NCBI RefSeq assembly: GCF_015832195.1 | Contig: NC_052018.1 | Span: 36,027,052-36,091,051, forward strand | Direction of reading: 5' to 3' | Source: Motacilla alba alba | Lineage: Eukaryota > Chordata > Aves > Passeriformes > Motacillidae | Length of the DNA: 64,000 nucleotides | Shown here: positions 37,251 to 48,818 of the stretch, piece by piece | Layout of the letters: every line of letters starts with the position of its first letter | How positions within the stretch are numbered: position 1 is the stretch's first letter | Made by a program: the position numbers and the translations under genes | The notes under the pieces: generated by a model | The model's input: the letters and a program-made list of their open reading frames with translations, nothing else | Databases searched by the model: none | What the model was told of the DNA's origin: nothing

Positions 37251-39619
37251 GTAAGAATTATCCCTCCAGTCTGTTGTTTGCCAGTGACTACCGAAGACAT
37301 GACTCCAAGGTCTTACTAGTGAAAACGTCAGCTCTCCTCAAGGCAACAGAGGCACACATTGACATCAAACCCCTGAAATGACCCCAAATCAGACTGGACT
37401 CTTGGAGCTGGCCATCAATAGTCCTGGTCTCATCTGAGAAAGTAAGGCATTAAAATATCTGGGTTTTGCTTAAAAAATCATCACCTCAGGGGGTCAAGAA
37501 AGCCTCTTCCCTCTAGGGCCAGCCACAGTTGTGCTCTCTGTATGTGAAGCCTGGGCTGCCAACAGGGACAGACATGATGTGTGGGAGCTGCAAGGTTGAG
37601 CTTTGCATGCAGCAGATGTTTAGGTAAGTTTATTTCTTTTGCAGGACTAAGTTCTCAAGCTTGTCCCTGGGCTAAGCTCTCCTGATGGACCCTGATGGTC
37701 AGCAGCATTCCAGACCCACCTCATGCTTTCCAGGCTCTTAGTCCTCTTCTTTTCAACTTGACATTTGATCATTAAAAACAGCAGGTATTAAAGACATACC
37801 GTATATTTAGTTTCTGAAGAAATTAACTTTTACCTCCATAGCTCCACCGTCCTCTTGCTCTGTCGCCTGTCACTGCAGTTCCCTTGGTTCTACCATCTGT
37901 CTGCATCCAGTCCCACACAGCATATCAATTTTTGACTATTTGAACCCGTCACTCCTTTTCTGAAGCCACAGGATCAGTTATATTTGAATCATACCTTGCA
38001 ATGTTTATTTCCTTTCATTATCAGGGAACAGGAAGAGGGTTGTTACAAAAATGAGTTGCGTTCATTGTCTGTCCTCAGCTGAGGATCTTTGATATTTCTG
38101 TTCTGGTGCAGCTCAAACATAAACAGTATTGCCAGAGAATTGCCAGGATCAGATGAGGCAAGTTGCCATTTGAGAAGTCCCTTGCCAAGTGTTTTTCTTT
38201 CTTCACCCAAACATTGCAAATGCAGCAGGAAAAGATTAAACTTGTTGCCTTCCTCAAAGACAGACCTTTTTTCTTTGCCATCCAAAGGAAGAATTGCAAA
38301 GGTTTTAACATGAATTTAAGAAAAACCAGGACTGAATTGTTGAAGTTAAAAGTTACCAAAAATAGCTGGGCATTTTTTTCAAGGGGAAGTTCTGTAATAT
38401 TGAACTTACTTACAGAAGGATAGTATCAAACTTATGAAAGGGAGTCCAGGGCATGCAAGCATGCCTGGAGCATCAGATGAGGTGGAGGGGAAACAACTGG
38501 TGGTTTCTGCAGCAGTAGCTAATGCCTCTGCGTGACTTAGTAGCACAGTTTTGAATATGAGATCTGCATGACACACAGAGTATTTAATGATGATTCAGAG
38601 GCCACCATGGACCAAAAGGCCACTGATAAGTAATCCAAATTCCCATTAATATTTTATAATCCCTGCTCTTAGCAGAGTGGCTGTGTCTTCTTTGGATTTG
38701 TACGGCCACTAACACAATGGGATCTTGTTCCTGTCTGTTGCACTTCTTGTTGTTTGTGACTGGTATTTCTTCAATACTATCCCTAAATAACCACAGAAAA
38801 TGGAAACACTTGATAAAAAACTGACCTTTTTTGTGATTTCCACCTGTACATGGGGACTTTCAGCAGTACCTGGCATCCTCTGTGAGTAGAGTTTGATGGG
38901 AGTTCTGATAGCTTTGCAAGAGGCAAAGGGAGGCCATTCAGTCAGCCCCAAACTTTGTAATTTCCATGTTGTACAGGAATTGAAGGATCTGCATTTGACA
39001 CACAGAAGAACATGTCCTCCCCAGGAGACTCCACCAGGCCCTGGATGTGTCACTGGCCTTGTATGTACACAGGGAGGGGAGTGGACACTGGGTCACCCCT
39101 GCTCCTGTGCTTTCATCATGCTCCTGACATGCTGGAAAAAAGCAAAGGCATGTCCCTCTCTCTCACCTCTAGCTCTGTTTTTCTGCTCCATCATCTGAGG
39201 AACAGACTTGTGAAGTGAATGGAGAATGACCCCAGCCTTGTGCTTGGCTGTGAGTTGGATGTGGATTGAGTGATGTTTGAGGTGGATTTGTAACCTCAGT
39301 GACCTGGTAGCTCAAGCAAAGTCCAGGTAGGCCAAGCTGGCACTAATCCATATCAAACTGTCCAAGGCACAGTTAATTTCAGGATGCACTGTCTGAGCCA
39401 GCCATATTGCACATGTTGCATGCTCGTGCTTCTCCTGGTCCTGCTGCAGAGCCAGCCTGTGTCTCTGTGGCTCCATCCCAAAGAAGGCAAGAAGTGTGTT
39501 TTCCTTCTTCCACCCTGCCTGGTTGTCATAGGGTAGTCCTGCATTGGCCTGTGTTGGCAGCCATATGATTCTTGTGTTGTAAGAGGGCTGGGAGCCTTAC
39601 TGGGAAGGTTAATGTAAGG
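37251..39619. other. gene-free stretch
   Basis: No gene or recognised transposon. A hairpin-type inverted repeat lies at 38446-38468 (separate entry). Frames up to 114 codons are unrecognised and overlap on both strands. Confidence 0.5.
38446..38468. other. imperfect inverted repeat
   Basis: GGCATGC and GCATGCC form a perfect 7-bp inverted pair around AA. Outer CCAG and CTGG extend the pairing with one bulged G. The stem is too short for a microRNA precursor; it is more likely a protein-binding palindrome or chance. Confidence 0.5.
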
Positions 39620-39920
39620 TACAAGCTCACTTCAGCTGGGTCACTTTGGAATATTAATGAGTGTTAAGGTCAGAATATTAATATTATCAGCTGTGCAAGT
39701 GTGCTGCTTGTAATTCATTATGAATGTGCTGAAGAACTGCAACGTTTCAGTGCAATGGCACTTAAATACTTCCGTTTTCTACAGGAAATATTCAATTTTC
39801 TGACTATTACTTGGTCATGGAGTGGGAAGTTTGTCATGACCGGGAATGTGCACTTTCCTGCCCTGCTCAGGAAGGGCATACAAGCATTAAAAATCTCTGA
39901 ATTGTTTGCATTTAGTAGAC
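39620..39920. other. AT-rich stretch with repeated GAATATTAAT motif
   Basis: The 10-mer GAATATTAAT occurs at 39649-39658 and again at 39673-39682, 24 bases apart. AAGGTCA, an extended nuclear-receptor half-site (ERR, NR5A, ROR type), lies between them at 39666-39672. Further TAATTCATTA-type homeodomain words follow near 39712. The arrangement suggests a regulatory element; there is no coding signal apart from an unrecognised 113-codon frame (39701-40042). Confidence 0.25.
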
Positions 39921-42900
39921 TCAATAAGTTTTCAAATCAAATAACATCTGTTTTTTTTGTCTCTAAGAATAAAAAGATTGGTTTAGTTAATGTGGCCATG
40001 AAGAATAGATTTTTCACAGTTATATTTGCTGCTTCTGTTTAATTTCTCTGAGATGACTAATTGTTTTAAGAGCTGTATTCCCAGAGCAAAACAAACAGAC
40101 AAACAAACAGCTCCCCTCTGTTTCATTCCCCAAAGCTTAAACCAGCCCAAATAAGGACAAAATAGATTCTGCCATCTGTAATTGTACGTTTCCTCTTCCA
40201 CCAGACTTTTGCTTGAAGCAGATAAGGTTTTCTTTGCATTAGCAATTAGGACACTATCTCTTTTTGCACAGATCTGAATCAGATATCATCCTAAGCCAAG
40301 ATCAGAGACATAGTTAGTGAGACTGAATGCAAGTTCAACAAAGTAGAAATTCTAGTTCAAGGAGATGTTTATGAATTCAGACTTTCTTTATTAAATTAAA
40401 AGGAAAAATTCTCTCAGGATCCAGCAGTCTCCCGTGAAAAAGTAATTTTGTCAGTCTACGAGCTCTCTTTCCCTTTGGCATTACTATAAGCAAAGCAGAC
40501 TAACAAAAATACCTTGTTTCATAAGGATGCATAAGTTGTTCCATTGGTGTCTGCTTTGGTAGCAGGATGCATACTCATTATTTATGATACAAAAGTCTGT
40601 GTCCCTGAAGGACTTCTCTTTAGTCCACAAAGCGTAGCATTTCCTTCCTTGTGGTGGTGGCTGTGCTTCCTAAAATTGTTTTCTCTCTTTTGCTGTGTTT
40701 TCCTGACACTGCAGCTCAGAAAGATGCTATTGCAACGTGATCAATCTGCAGCCGGTACTGGGGTCCCAGGGAAATGGCAGGTGATTGAGCAGAGCATTTT
40801 CCCAGCGCAGACAGAAGAGTTACCAGCCTGCCTTGAATAACCTCACATGCCAATAACCCACGGGTGTTGTGGTGGAAGTGTTGGCACACGGACAAAAGAA
40901 GGTCTTGCCCAAAGTTTCTTCTCTCTGTTGAGTTCCTGCCTGAGAAGTGATGCCATGTAGAAAACCAGTGTCAGTGCATTCAAGTTGGGTCGGATTCATC
41001 CCACAGAACTCACTTTTTTTCTTGTAAAATTGTTATCCTGTTGTTGGAGTGGGGCAAGGATATGTACAGGAGGATCTGGATCATGAGGCTCAAGCCCCTT
41101 ACCTGTGTCACAAGTTACTAAAGTACCCAGCTGTCTGCTGTTTAAAGAGGGGTCAGAGACAGTGAGACACCCGAATTTTAGACAGACAGACTTAGGGAAA
41201 TGAGTCCTGACAAGGTGATAAGCTGCTTTCATGTCATCCACGCTGCTATTTTGGAATAAAACCTTCAGATTTTTGGGACTTTTATGCACTAGTAAGCGGC
41301 AATATTAAGGAGTTTGTGGCCCAGTTCAAGAATCCACATAATTCTCTTTGTTTTATTCCATTTTCTTCTGGTTTTCCTGATAGCCAGATACAGAAATTTC
41401 CCAAGTGCTTTCAGTGTGGAAGTACACTGATGCTGAACCTCATCAGCCTGTTGCAAATACATTGATATTCACACAGTGACTCCAGAGCCCCATTCCTGAG
41501 GAGGGTGAGACTAAAGCCAGCAGACAATTCTTCAAGAGTTGTTTCTGCAGCAGCCCATATAGGGACCCATCTTCGTAGCTGGGACAAGCTAAAAAAAAAA
41601 ATGTGCAGAAAGCACTGTTGTGGGAAACTTTGCAGTTGTGTTGTGCTGTCTTACTTGGGGAGATCTGTGTGCCCCTTCTTTTTGTGCCCTGGAGGGATTT
41701 GGACTTTCTCAAAAGAAAAAAGTATTTCAAAGTGATGCTTCAAGATGAATTAACAATGTTGGGATAAATTAACTGATGTGAATATTGCTGAAAAATCCCT
41801 GGCAGTAGGGTATTAGCTACTTTCTGAAATGGGCAATGCAGCTTCTGTATTCATGGACTTCAGTGCTGCTCCACTGCTCTGCTCATTATGAGTACCCCAT
41901 TTATGCTTCTAGTTAGTTGAATTGAGGAGGAATATGGATCTCTTTCACTATACTCTGGGTAGCTGAATGATCAGAAGAAGGAAAGGTATATGGAGGATGT
42001 TGAGGATTATCAGCAGCTTCCTGAAATTTCTGCATGTAAGAACTGTTGCCATCTCCAGAAGGGGAAAAGTCTCTTGGTTTTCCCTTCATAAGGGAAACAA
42101 GGAACAATACGAGACTTTCCAGCGCTTTTCAGACACGAGCCATGATGAGAGTTTAGCTCTGCTTTACCTGTGGCAGAGAGAGCACATAAGACAGTCAAAA
42201 AGCCCCAAAACTCAGAACAACACCATGCAGTGATGATGTCTGAGACAGTATGAGACTCTACGATGTCTCCCACTGGCATAGCCCTGTGTGAAAGCAGAAG
42301 GAGGTTGCTGCAGGTGCAGCAGCTGCATCTCAAGGATATTAATGTGTTTCTAGCATGCATGAGGATGCACTACCCCTGTATCTCAGTGAAGTTGTTCGCA
42401 GATTAAAGAACTGTAAAAAGGAAGGTGATTTTTGATCAAAAAGTGATGAATGAGTAGAAGTTTAAGATGACAGACCACGTATCATCCTGCAACAGATATT
42501 CAGTGTAGGCAAGCCTTTGGTCAAAGATAGCGAGCAGAGAAGCATCACAACTATCCATGCATGAGTGATAACAGAGGCCAATGTTTTCACATATGGAAAT
42601 CTCCTGAAGGACTAAATGAGAAGCCTGGAAAAATCTACAGATTTATGAATATTATTAGCTTTGAACTTTAATTACACTGACATTTAAAATGAACAGAAAT
42701 GGCACTTTAATTGCACTGTAGCCACACTTTTATTGCATACATTTAAATACATTAGAAAGAGGTTGGATCTGTACTGTGCTGTATGGGACCAGTTCAGGCA
42801 GTTAGACATTAAAAATATGGAAAATAAAGGAGATTTCCAAGCTGTGCCTCAGCTAAGAAAAACTGGTTTGGTAGTTCTCTCTCAGTATCATAGAGGAGCA

Positions 42901-43700
42901 AAAAGAAGTCTTCTCCAAACTTTTTGAAGTTCTCCAAGGAATTCTAGGCACTGGATTCTAAAGTCTGCTTGGATGAATCTGCTTGTAGGCTTTAGATAGA
43001 TGGCCTTCTCTGGGATGCTATTTTCAAAACAGACAGAGGTTTTTCAAGTACAGCTTTGCATAATCCTGCCCTTGGTACAGGAAGTGTCTCATACCAGCCT
43101 CCAAAGTATCCGAGATAGGCATCCTTGGAAGTAATGGGCTGGATGAGATGGGTGGCACTCCTATCTAGTTTGGGAACACTGTGTTGAGTTTGCAGATCTG
43201 AGGATCTGACATTGTCTATCTGTGACACTGTAGTAGAAACCAAACCCCACCTGCATATTCAGTTTTTGGTTGAGAATGCTGATATATGGAAGTCTGACAT
43301 TGCACTTCTTCCTTGCAAACCTTCTTCCTATTGGTGGAAAGTTGTTAGCAGGAAATTTAAAAAAAAGTTCTGCTGTTTGATGAACCCTTAGAAGATATGT
43401 TCTGTTAGTGGTTCAGGCACTAAAGAACTTTATTCAGTTCTTTAGTTTCTAACTGTCTCTGGGCAAATGACTCCATCTCAGTGGTCTCTGCTCAGCTGTG
43501 CAGCATTAATGATTCCAGAATGGAGCTCTCAGCCTCAGCTCTTCAGCTGTAATGCCTATTAGTCCCTTAAACATAAGCATTATTTGTGATCAGACATACT
43601 GACAAGTTGGAATACATAAGACTTGCTTGCTTAAAACTTTCAGAAATGGAAATTCCACAGGTTTGTGCAGTTTCTCTGCTACAGGCTAATACTCTGAGAA
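39921..43700. other. gene-free stretch
   Basis: No gene, transposon or RNA recognised. Frames are at most about 116 codons and unrecognised. A short A11 tract occurs near 41591. Confidence 0.5.
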
Positions 43701-46700
43701 TTTGAAATGAATTATTGCAGACTCCTCTGGGGACTGCAGCATTTTGTCCCCTGCCCTAAACATCTGTCTGATGCCTTGAATACACAAATCTTAATTCTGC
43801 TCTCATGTTTGACAGCAGTACAAACATCACTGCTCCTTTCATTGAGTAAGCATTCATGCTGTAGTGCAGACATTAGGTGCTGGTATGCAGATATCATATG
43901 ATGAGCAGGTGGGAAAGTATCCGAAAGAAGTGCATGGGTGGCCTCCTAGAAAAAGAAATTGTCAATTTCATTTTAACTTGGGAAATATTTATGTAGGAGA
44001 CATTCTGACTCTTTAAAAGATCCCTTCCTTGGATATTTTTTTCTGTTTTGTGATTCACTGCTTACTTAAGCAAGTGTTGTTGTTACGCCCTGCTGTGGTT
44101 TTGCTTCAAGATCCCTTTTCAGTGGATTAAGTTTGAGAGTCCCCATTTCAAAAACACACTTCCTCATCCCACAGGTGTGATCTGCATTCTTAATTTCCAA
44201 AGATGCTTGTGATGTGCATTTTGACATATTAAAACTCATACTTGTCAGATGAATCCATTTTACAAAATTATCTAGACCTCTTTGTATCATTGACTTGTCA
44301 TTATTTCGTACATGACTTTTTGTACCACCCGTAAATGTTAGTGGTCATGGCTTTAGATTTCCTTACAGATTAAAATACCAGCAACTATTACACGCTCTAA
44401 AGAGATGCTATAATTGTGCTATAACTCTGTTCTGTGTTCCCACTGATGACTTGGATGATGTATGTGAACCTGTGAGGAACTGCTAACATGCTGAAAGAAA
44501 TGACTGGAAATTTGTTACAGTCTTCCCAAATGAGAGACATAGTCTGAAAATAAAGAGGGTCATTTTCAAGAAGTAAAAATTCAAGGTAGCACACTCAGGT
44601 AGAAGTACCCCTGTACAGGAATATCTAACGGAGAATACTTGGTTTTCAGCAAATCTGCAGAAAAGACTGGAGTTTTCCATGAACTGCAGGTTCAACACGA
44701 GGCAACTCTGTCTATATGATGAAAAAAGAAAGAGGTAAGTGTTACAGTGGGGAATATAGAAATCTGTTTAGCCTGCAGCGCAAATTAAATATTCCTGCTG
44801 CTCTGGTTGGCAATGGAAGGGCCTCTGCTGCAGCTCTAAGATTGATTTTAGATGCTTCACTTCAAAGCAAATGGAATCAGCTGGAGGGAACCCATAGGAG
44901 AACACCACTGCTGACACATCTCAAAAACATGGGCTCCACAGGAGGACTGAAGTAACTGGGTCAGCAGAGTGTACTGAATGAAGGACTTATACAGCCTTCA
45001 AATTTGTTAAAAGTCTCTTTGAAAAGAAAAACTTCCTTACCATGTCTGTAGGACAGGAAATGCACAGCTTAACTTGCAGTTACTGGAGGCTTTTATATAT
45101 GGGGTTAACAAGCCCTTGTGGGGCTGGAAAATGTATCATTGACTCTTCCTTAGGACAAGGGTGATTTGGATAAGCTACCAAATTCCTCCTGGTCCTTTTT
45201 TTTGCAAGAGTGCAACTACTGACATACAGTTCTATTGTAGATCTCTTTTGCTATATTTGCCATAAAACTGAGTTTTGGAATCACAAATGCCTTTGAAAAT
45301 TCTCATTGGATTCTGGCTCCATATTTACTATTGCTTTTCAAATCCATGTAATGTGTGCTACTCTGACTTACACTTGTGTTGGCTCTACACCACATGTTGT
45401 GGTTGGGTGAAAATACAGTAAGTTCCTTTGGTTTTGAGGCCACTATTTTGGGGCCCTGCCAGCACATTTTAGAGATGTACATTTCATTTTTCTCATGCTC
45501 TGGCTTTGACCCCAAGCTTCTACTGAGCGAGGTGCTAATGTGTGCTAATGTATGCATGCACCTCTAAACACCTTGAATAAAACCAGTACTTCCTGAACTG
45601 TTTTGTATTAGGTACTTTTTTTTTTCCAGTTGACTTAATTTACTGTACTTACATGGTAAGCTATGTGGTATGTGGATTTCATAGGACAGAGACCAAGTTC
45701 ACTTCTCATTTTACACGTCTGTGTGTGCTTTTTCAAAGTAGCACTTACGTGAATGCAAATGACTTGCTCTTGCTACATCATTCTGGGACTTGTGAAATCC
45801 TGTGTACAGATTTCTTTAACTGGAGGCACCTGGGCACAGGAAGATGGGGAAAGTGGAGTACCCCAGCTGAAGAAAACACCCAGACAGTCTTAGAGCTAAG
45901 ATGGTTTCTTGGGTTTTCTAGACCAGCTGCTTCCCTAAGGACTAATTTTCTCTGCAAATGCCTGGCTCTGCCTGGCTTTGCTTCAGGAAGCACTGAAGCT
46001 ATATTGCTTTGGCCACATGCAAAAGGTGCCAATGGCCACCAAATATGACCTGGTGTCTGTGTTCCTGTGACATGATTTGCCCATATCCAAACTGGGTCAT
46101 GGCCTGCAGTTTGCTCTTGTAGTCAGTATGCTTTACCAGTCATCGTTGCTTCTGAGGTACAATGGCAGGAAGCATCAGGTACGATGGGAGTGTGTCTGGG
46201 GCTGCTGTACCAGTTTCTTACTTATTTGCACCCCTGTGATGTCTGCCAGCTCCTCTGGAGTGAGTTGTTTCAGGTGTGCCTGTTAAATTGGCAGTGACTG
46301 ACACTTATTGCCAGCACCCAGGGATTCCCTGTCATTTGAGAACCACTGGGACCTGTCTAATAATCACACTTTTCACATGCACCTTCTCATCCAAACCTTC
46401 CTTCAGCTGCTGTTGTCTAATGTGATCAAAGCCTTTACCCATCACATACTCCCTCTCCACTTTGTCGCTGGTGAGGTCTGGTGAATCACCCTTGTTATTA
46501 TTCTGAGCCTGCAGGTCACCCAGACACAACACAGTGCCCACACAATGGTGACACCTGATTTATATCAACTTCTCAGTTTCCTTTGCAGCACAGATACAAT
46601 ATTTATGACACTATTAATGCACAGAGCTGTCAAGATTTTTAAAATGAGAGTAACTCACCTGCCTCTGTCACACACTCATGTCCCTCATGTTTCAGAAGTG

Positions 46701-47470
46701 TCAGGAGAGTCCTTATCAATTTTTCTGTCTTAATAGTCTTCTGCCATGAAGCCTGAGTCAAAAATGGCAGGCTGTACCACAGCAAATTCTGATGGATCTT
46801 TCTGTGGAGACAGCCAGCATAAAACTTTCAGCTGTGTTGCTAATACAAGTGACTTAGCCTTGAGGCCATGGGGATGTATAAGCACCATTTCCCCCTTATC
46901 TCCTCATTGAAAGCAGAATTTAACTCCCGAATAGCTTCATAGATTCATCCCATAACCTTACAGGGCACTTGATATTTCACAAAACCAATATGTGACACAA
47001 AGTTCACTCTCCTGGATCAGAAGGACCGAATTACGTTGCGGCCTTTATGCCAGGTTGGATGTCAGTTGTCCCTGTAGGGTCAGGCATGGAGCTGGCACCA
47101 ACACTGCAGTTTTGTGCTCTGGCTATAATAGCAGAAATATGACTGATTGCCCTTGACCGTGGGTGATCTGGAACTTATTTGTCCTGCCAAGGGATGGGAA
47201 AACACAGGTGCTTGGAATGAATGTATACAGCACCTCAAGCTCCCACTCCACCTGGCTCTGAAGGTAAGAACTTGTACCTACAGACAGACACTCTCACAGT
47301 AACTCTGTGAAAAATACACTCAACTATTTCCAGCCATCATTGCTCTTCCAGCAGAAGTTGCAGTGACCAGTGACTTGCCTGTGGACTTGTGTATCCTTTA
47401 GGCATTGGAGAAAGCTGCAGAGGTAGGGGAGCCAATGTACAACTGGCCTTCCCCACAATTTCTCTTAAAA
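43701..47470. other. gene-free stretch with one protein-like small frame
   Basis: No gene recognised. A minus-strand frame ending at 46332 and open from about 46560 (some 70-77 codons) has a balanced composition rich in Lys, Glu, Asp, Val and Gln, unlike most chance frames here. It starts right after an in-frame stop, has no ATG near its start and no recognised homology, so I do not call it. Confidence 0.45.
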
Positions 47471-47479
47471 ACTTGCCTT

Positions 47480-48060
47480 TATTTTTTAATTTGAAAAGCT
47501 GGTTATTACATTTCCCTCATGTCTTTGCACTGACCTGAACAATAATTGAGCTCTATTATAGTCACTAAATAAATCTGGTCTGAGTGACCCCCATGCTACT
47601 GGCAAAGAACATTCCGTGGCACAGCCTTTCACTACCCTTCTCGGCCCATTTCTTTTAAAATGACAAACCTGAATTTAGAAAAAGTAAATTTACTGCAGCT
47701 TTTCTGTGCAGATGGTGATAAGCGTGAGTTAGCATTTGTAAGCTTATAAGCACATATGGTTTTGTACATATCAATTAAGGCAGTTGGCTAATCACTCTAA
47801 TATCATTACTGATTCATCTGTATTCCTTCAAATAGACATTTATGCTCAGCCTGCTGGTTTTTATACGTATGGACTGGATTGTGCAATTCTCCCTGTCACC
47901 ATTTGTAGTCAATAACATTTCCTTGGCACCAAAGGGAGGAAAAAGGGTACATTTTAGAACTGTGTGGGCAAGTCATTTGGCCCATGCCTTATGTATAAGG
48001 CATGCACATAAAATATTTGTGCGTGTGTGGTTTCTTTTTAAAGGATCTGCTAGTCATGCC
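47480..48060. other. AT-rich stretch, possible conserved noncoding element
   Basis: AT-rich and repeat-free, with many TAAT/ATTA cores and a perfect inverted repeat at 47983-48004. An unrecognised 75-codon + frame lies at 47842-48069. Enhancer-like texture is the only reason for the call. Confidence 0.22.
47983..48004. other. perfect inverted repeat, 10-bp arms
   Basis: CATGCCTTAT and ATAAGGCATG are exact reverse complements separated by GT only. With a 2-base spacer it cannot form a stable hairpin loop, so a dimer-binding palindrome is more likely than a structured RNA. Confidence 0.85.
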
Positions 48061-48681
48061 GTGGGCTGAGTGACAACAGCATCGTGTTTGTGCACATGGG
48101 ACATACATGCAGATTCATGCATGTACTCATCCTCCTGTTAGAAAGCCTGTTGTGCATGACCAAGCATCTTGACCCTAATCAGCCTCACCTCACAGCCCTG
48201 ATTTGGCTCACCAAAGTATTCCAAGGTACCTGAGTCTTTGTTTGGACTTTGGGAGGTGTTTGGGATCAAAAAGGCTGTGGGAGCTTTTGGAAGGTTTTAG
48301 GAACTGGATTGCTTTTCCAGTGTTTGGGATGAAATGGCCAGGGTCATCCCCTGATACAGAAAACCTGCAGGACTGGAGGGCTGTGTGACCTGCAACACCA
48401 TCCACTGACCAGAAAAGGTTCACTCCATCTGCCCTGATCTAATCCATATGTTCTCAGAGCTCATCATCTTGCCAAAGATATGGTGCATGCAGGCTGTAAA
48501 ATGACCACTCTTGACAAAGATTTTAAAAAAGGGACTTGGGGATTTTTCCAAGCTTTAGGTTCAGGCAAAAAGTAGTTCGCACATTAACACTCTATGGATT
48601 TTTTCCTTTCTTCCTTTCACTTTTCAAAACTTCATGCCCACTTTTATTTAGCTTGCAAGTGAACGATGCATAGTCTCACCA
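48061..48681. other. gene-free stretch
   Basis: No gene or recognised repeat before the CR1 fragment that follows. Confidence 0.5.
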
Positions 48682-48818
48682 GGAACAGGTGGATTCCCCA
48701 ACAGTGGACACTTAAGATTCAGAGGGACAGTGTGCAGGCCCATCTTTTCTAGAACATGCTTTTGCCAAGGAAGGTTGAACCAGATGATTCTTGAGGTCCT
48801 TTTCAACCTATAATGCCA
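48682..48818 (+). mobile_element. CR1 LINE, 3' untranslated fragment
   Basis: The + strand follows CR1 3' sequence: ACAGGTGGATTCCCCAACAG, GACA-TTAAGATTCAGAGGGAC, a TTTTCTAGAACATGCTTTTG segment, AGGTTGAACCAGATGATTC and TTGAGGTCCTTTTCAACCT. It ends just before the terminal octamers, which are lost or mutated. It is a 5'-truncated, non-coding relic of a CR1 subfamily different from the copy at 3.5 kb. Confidence 0.85.

Noticed and set aside
38446..38468. microRNA-type hairpin
   Set aside because: The stem is about 11 bp with a 2-base centre, far too short for a precursor.
44690..44733. Possible microexon before GTAAGT near 44734
   Set aside because: Only 44 bases with a mediocre acceptor; no peptide or transcript evidence.
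47191..47261. Possible 71-base coding exon before GTAAGA at 47262
   Set aside because: The acceptor is an AAG with a weak pyrimidine tract and the translated peptide is unrecognised.
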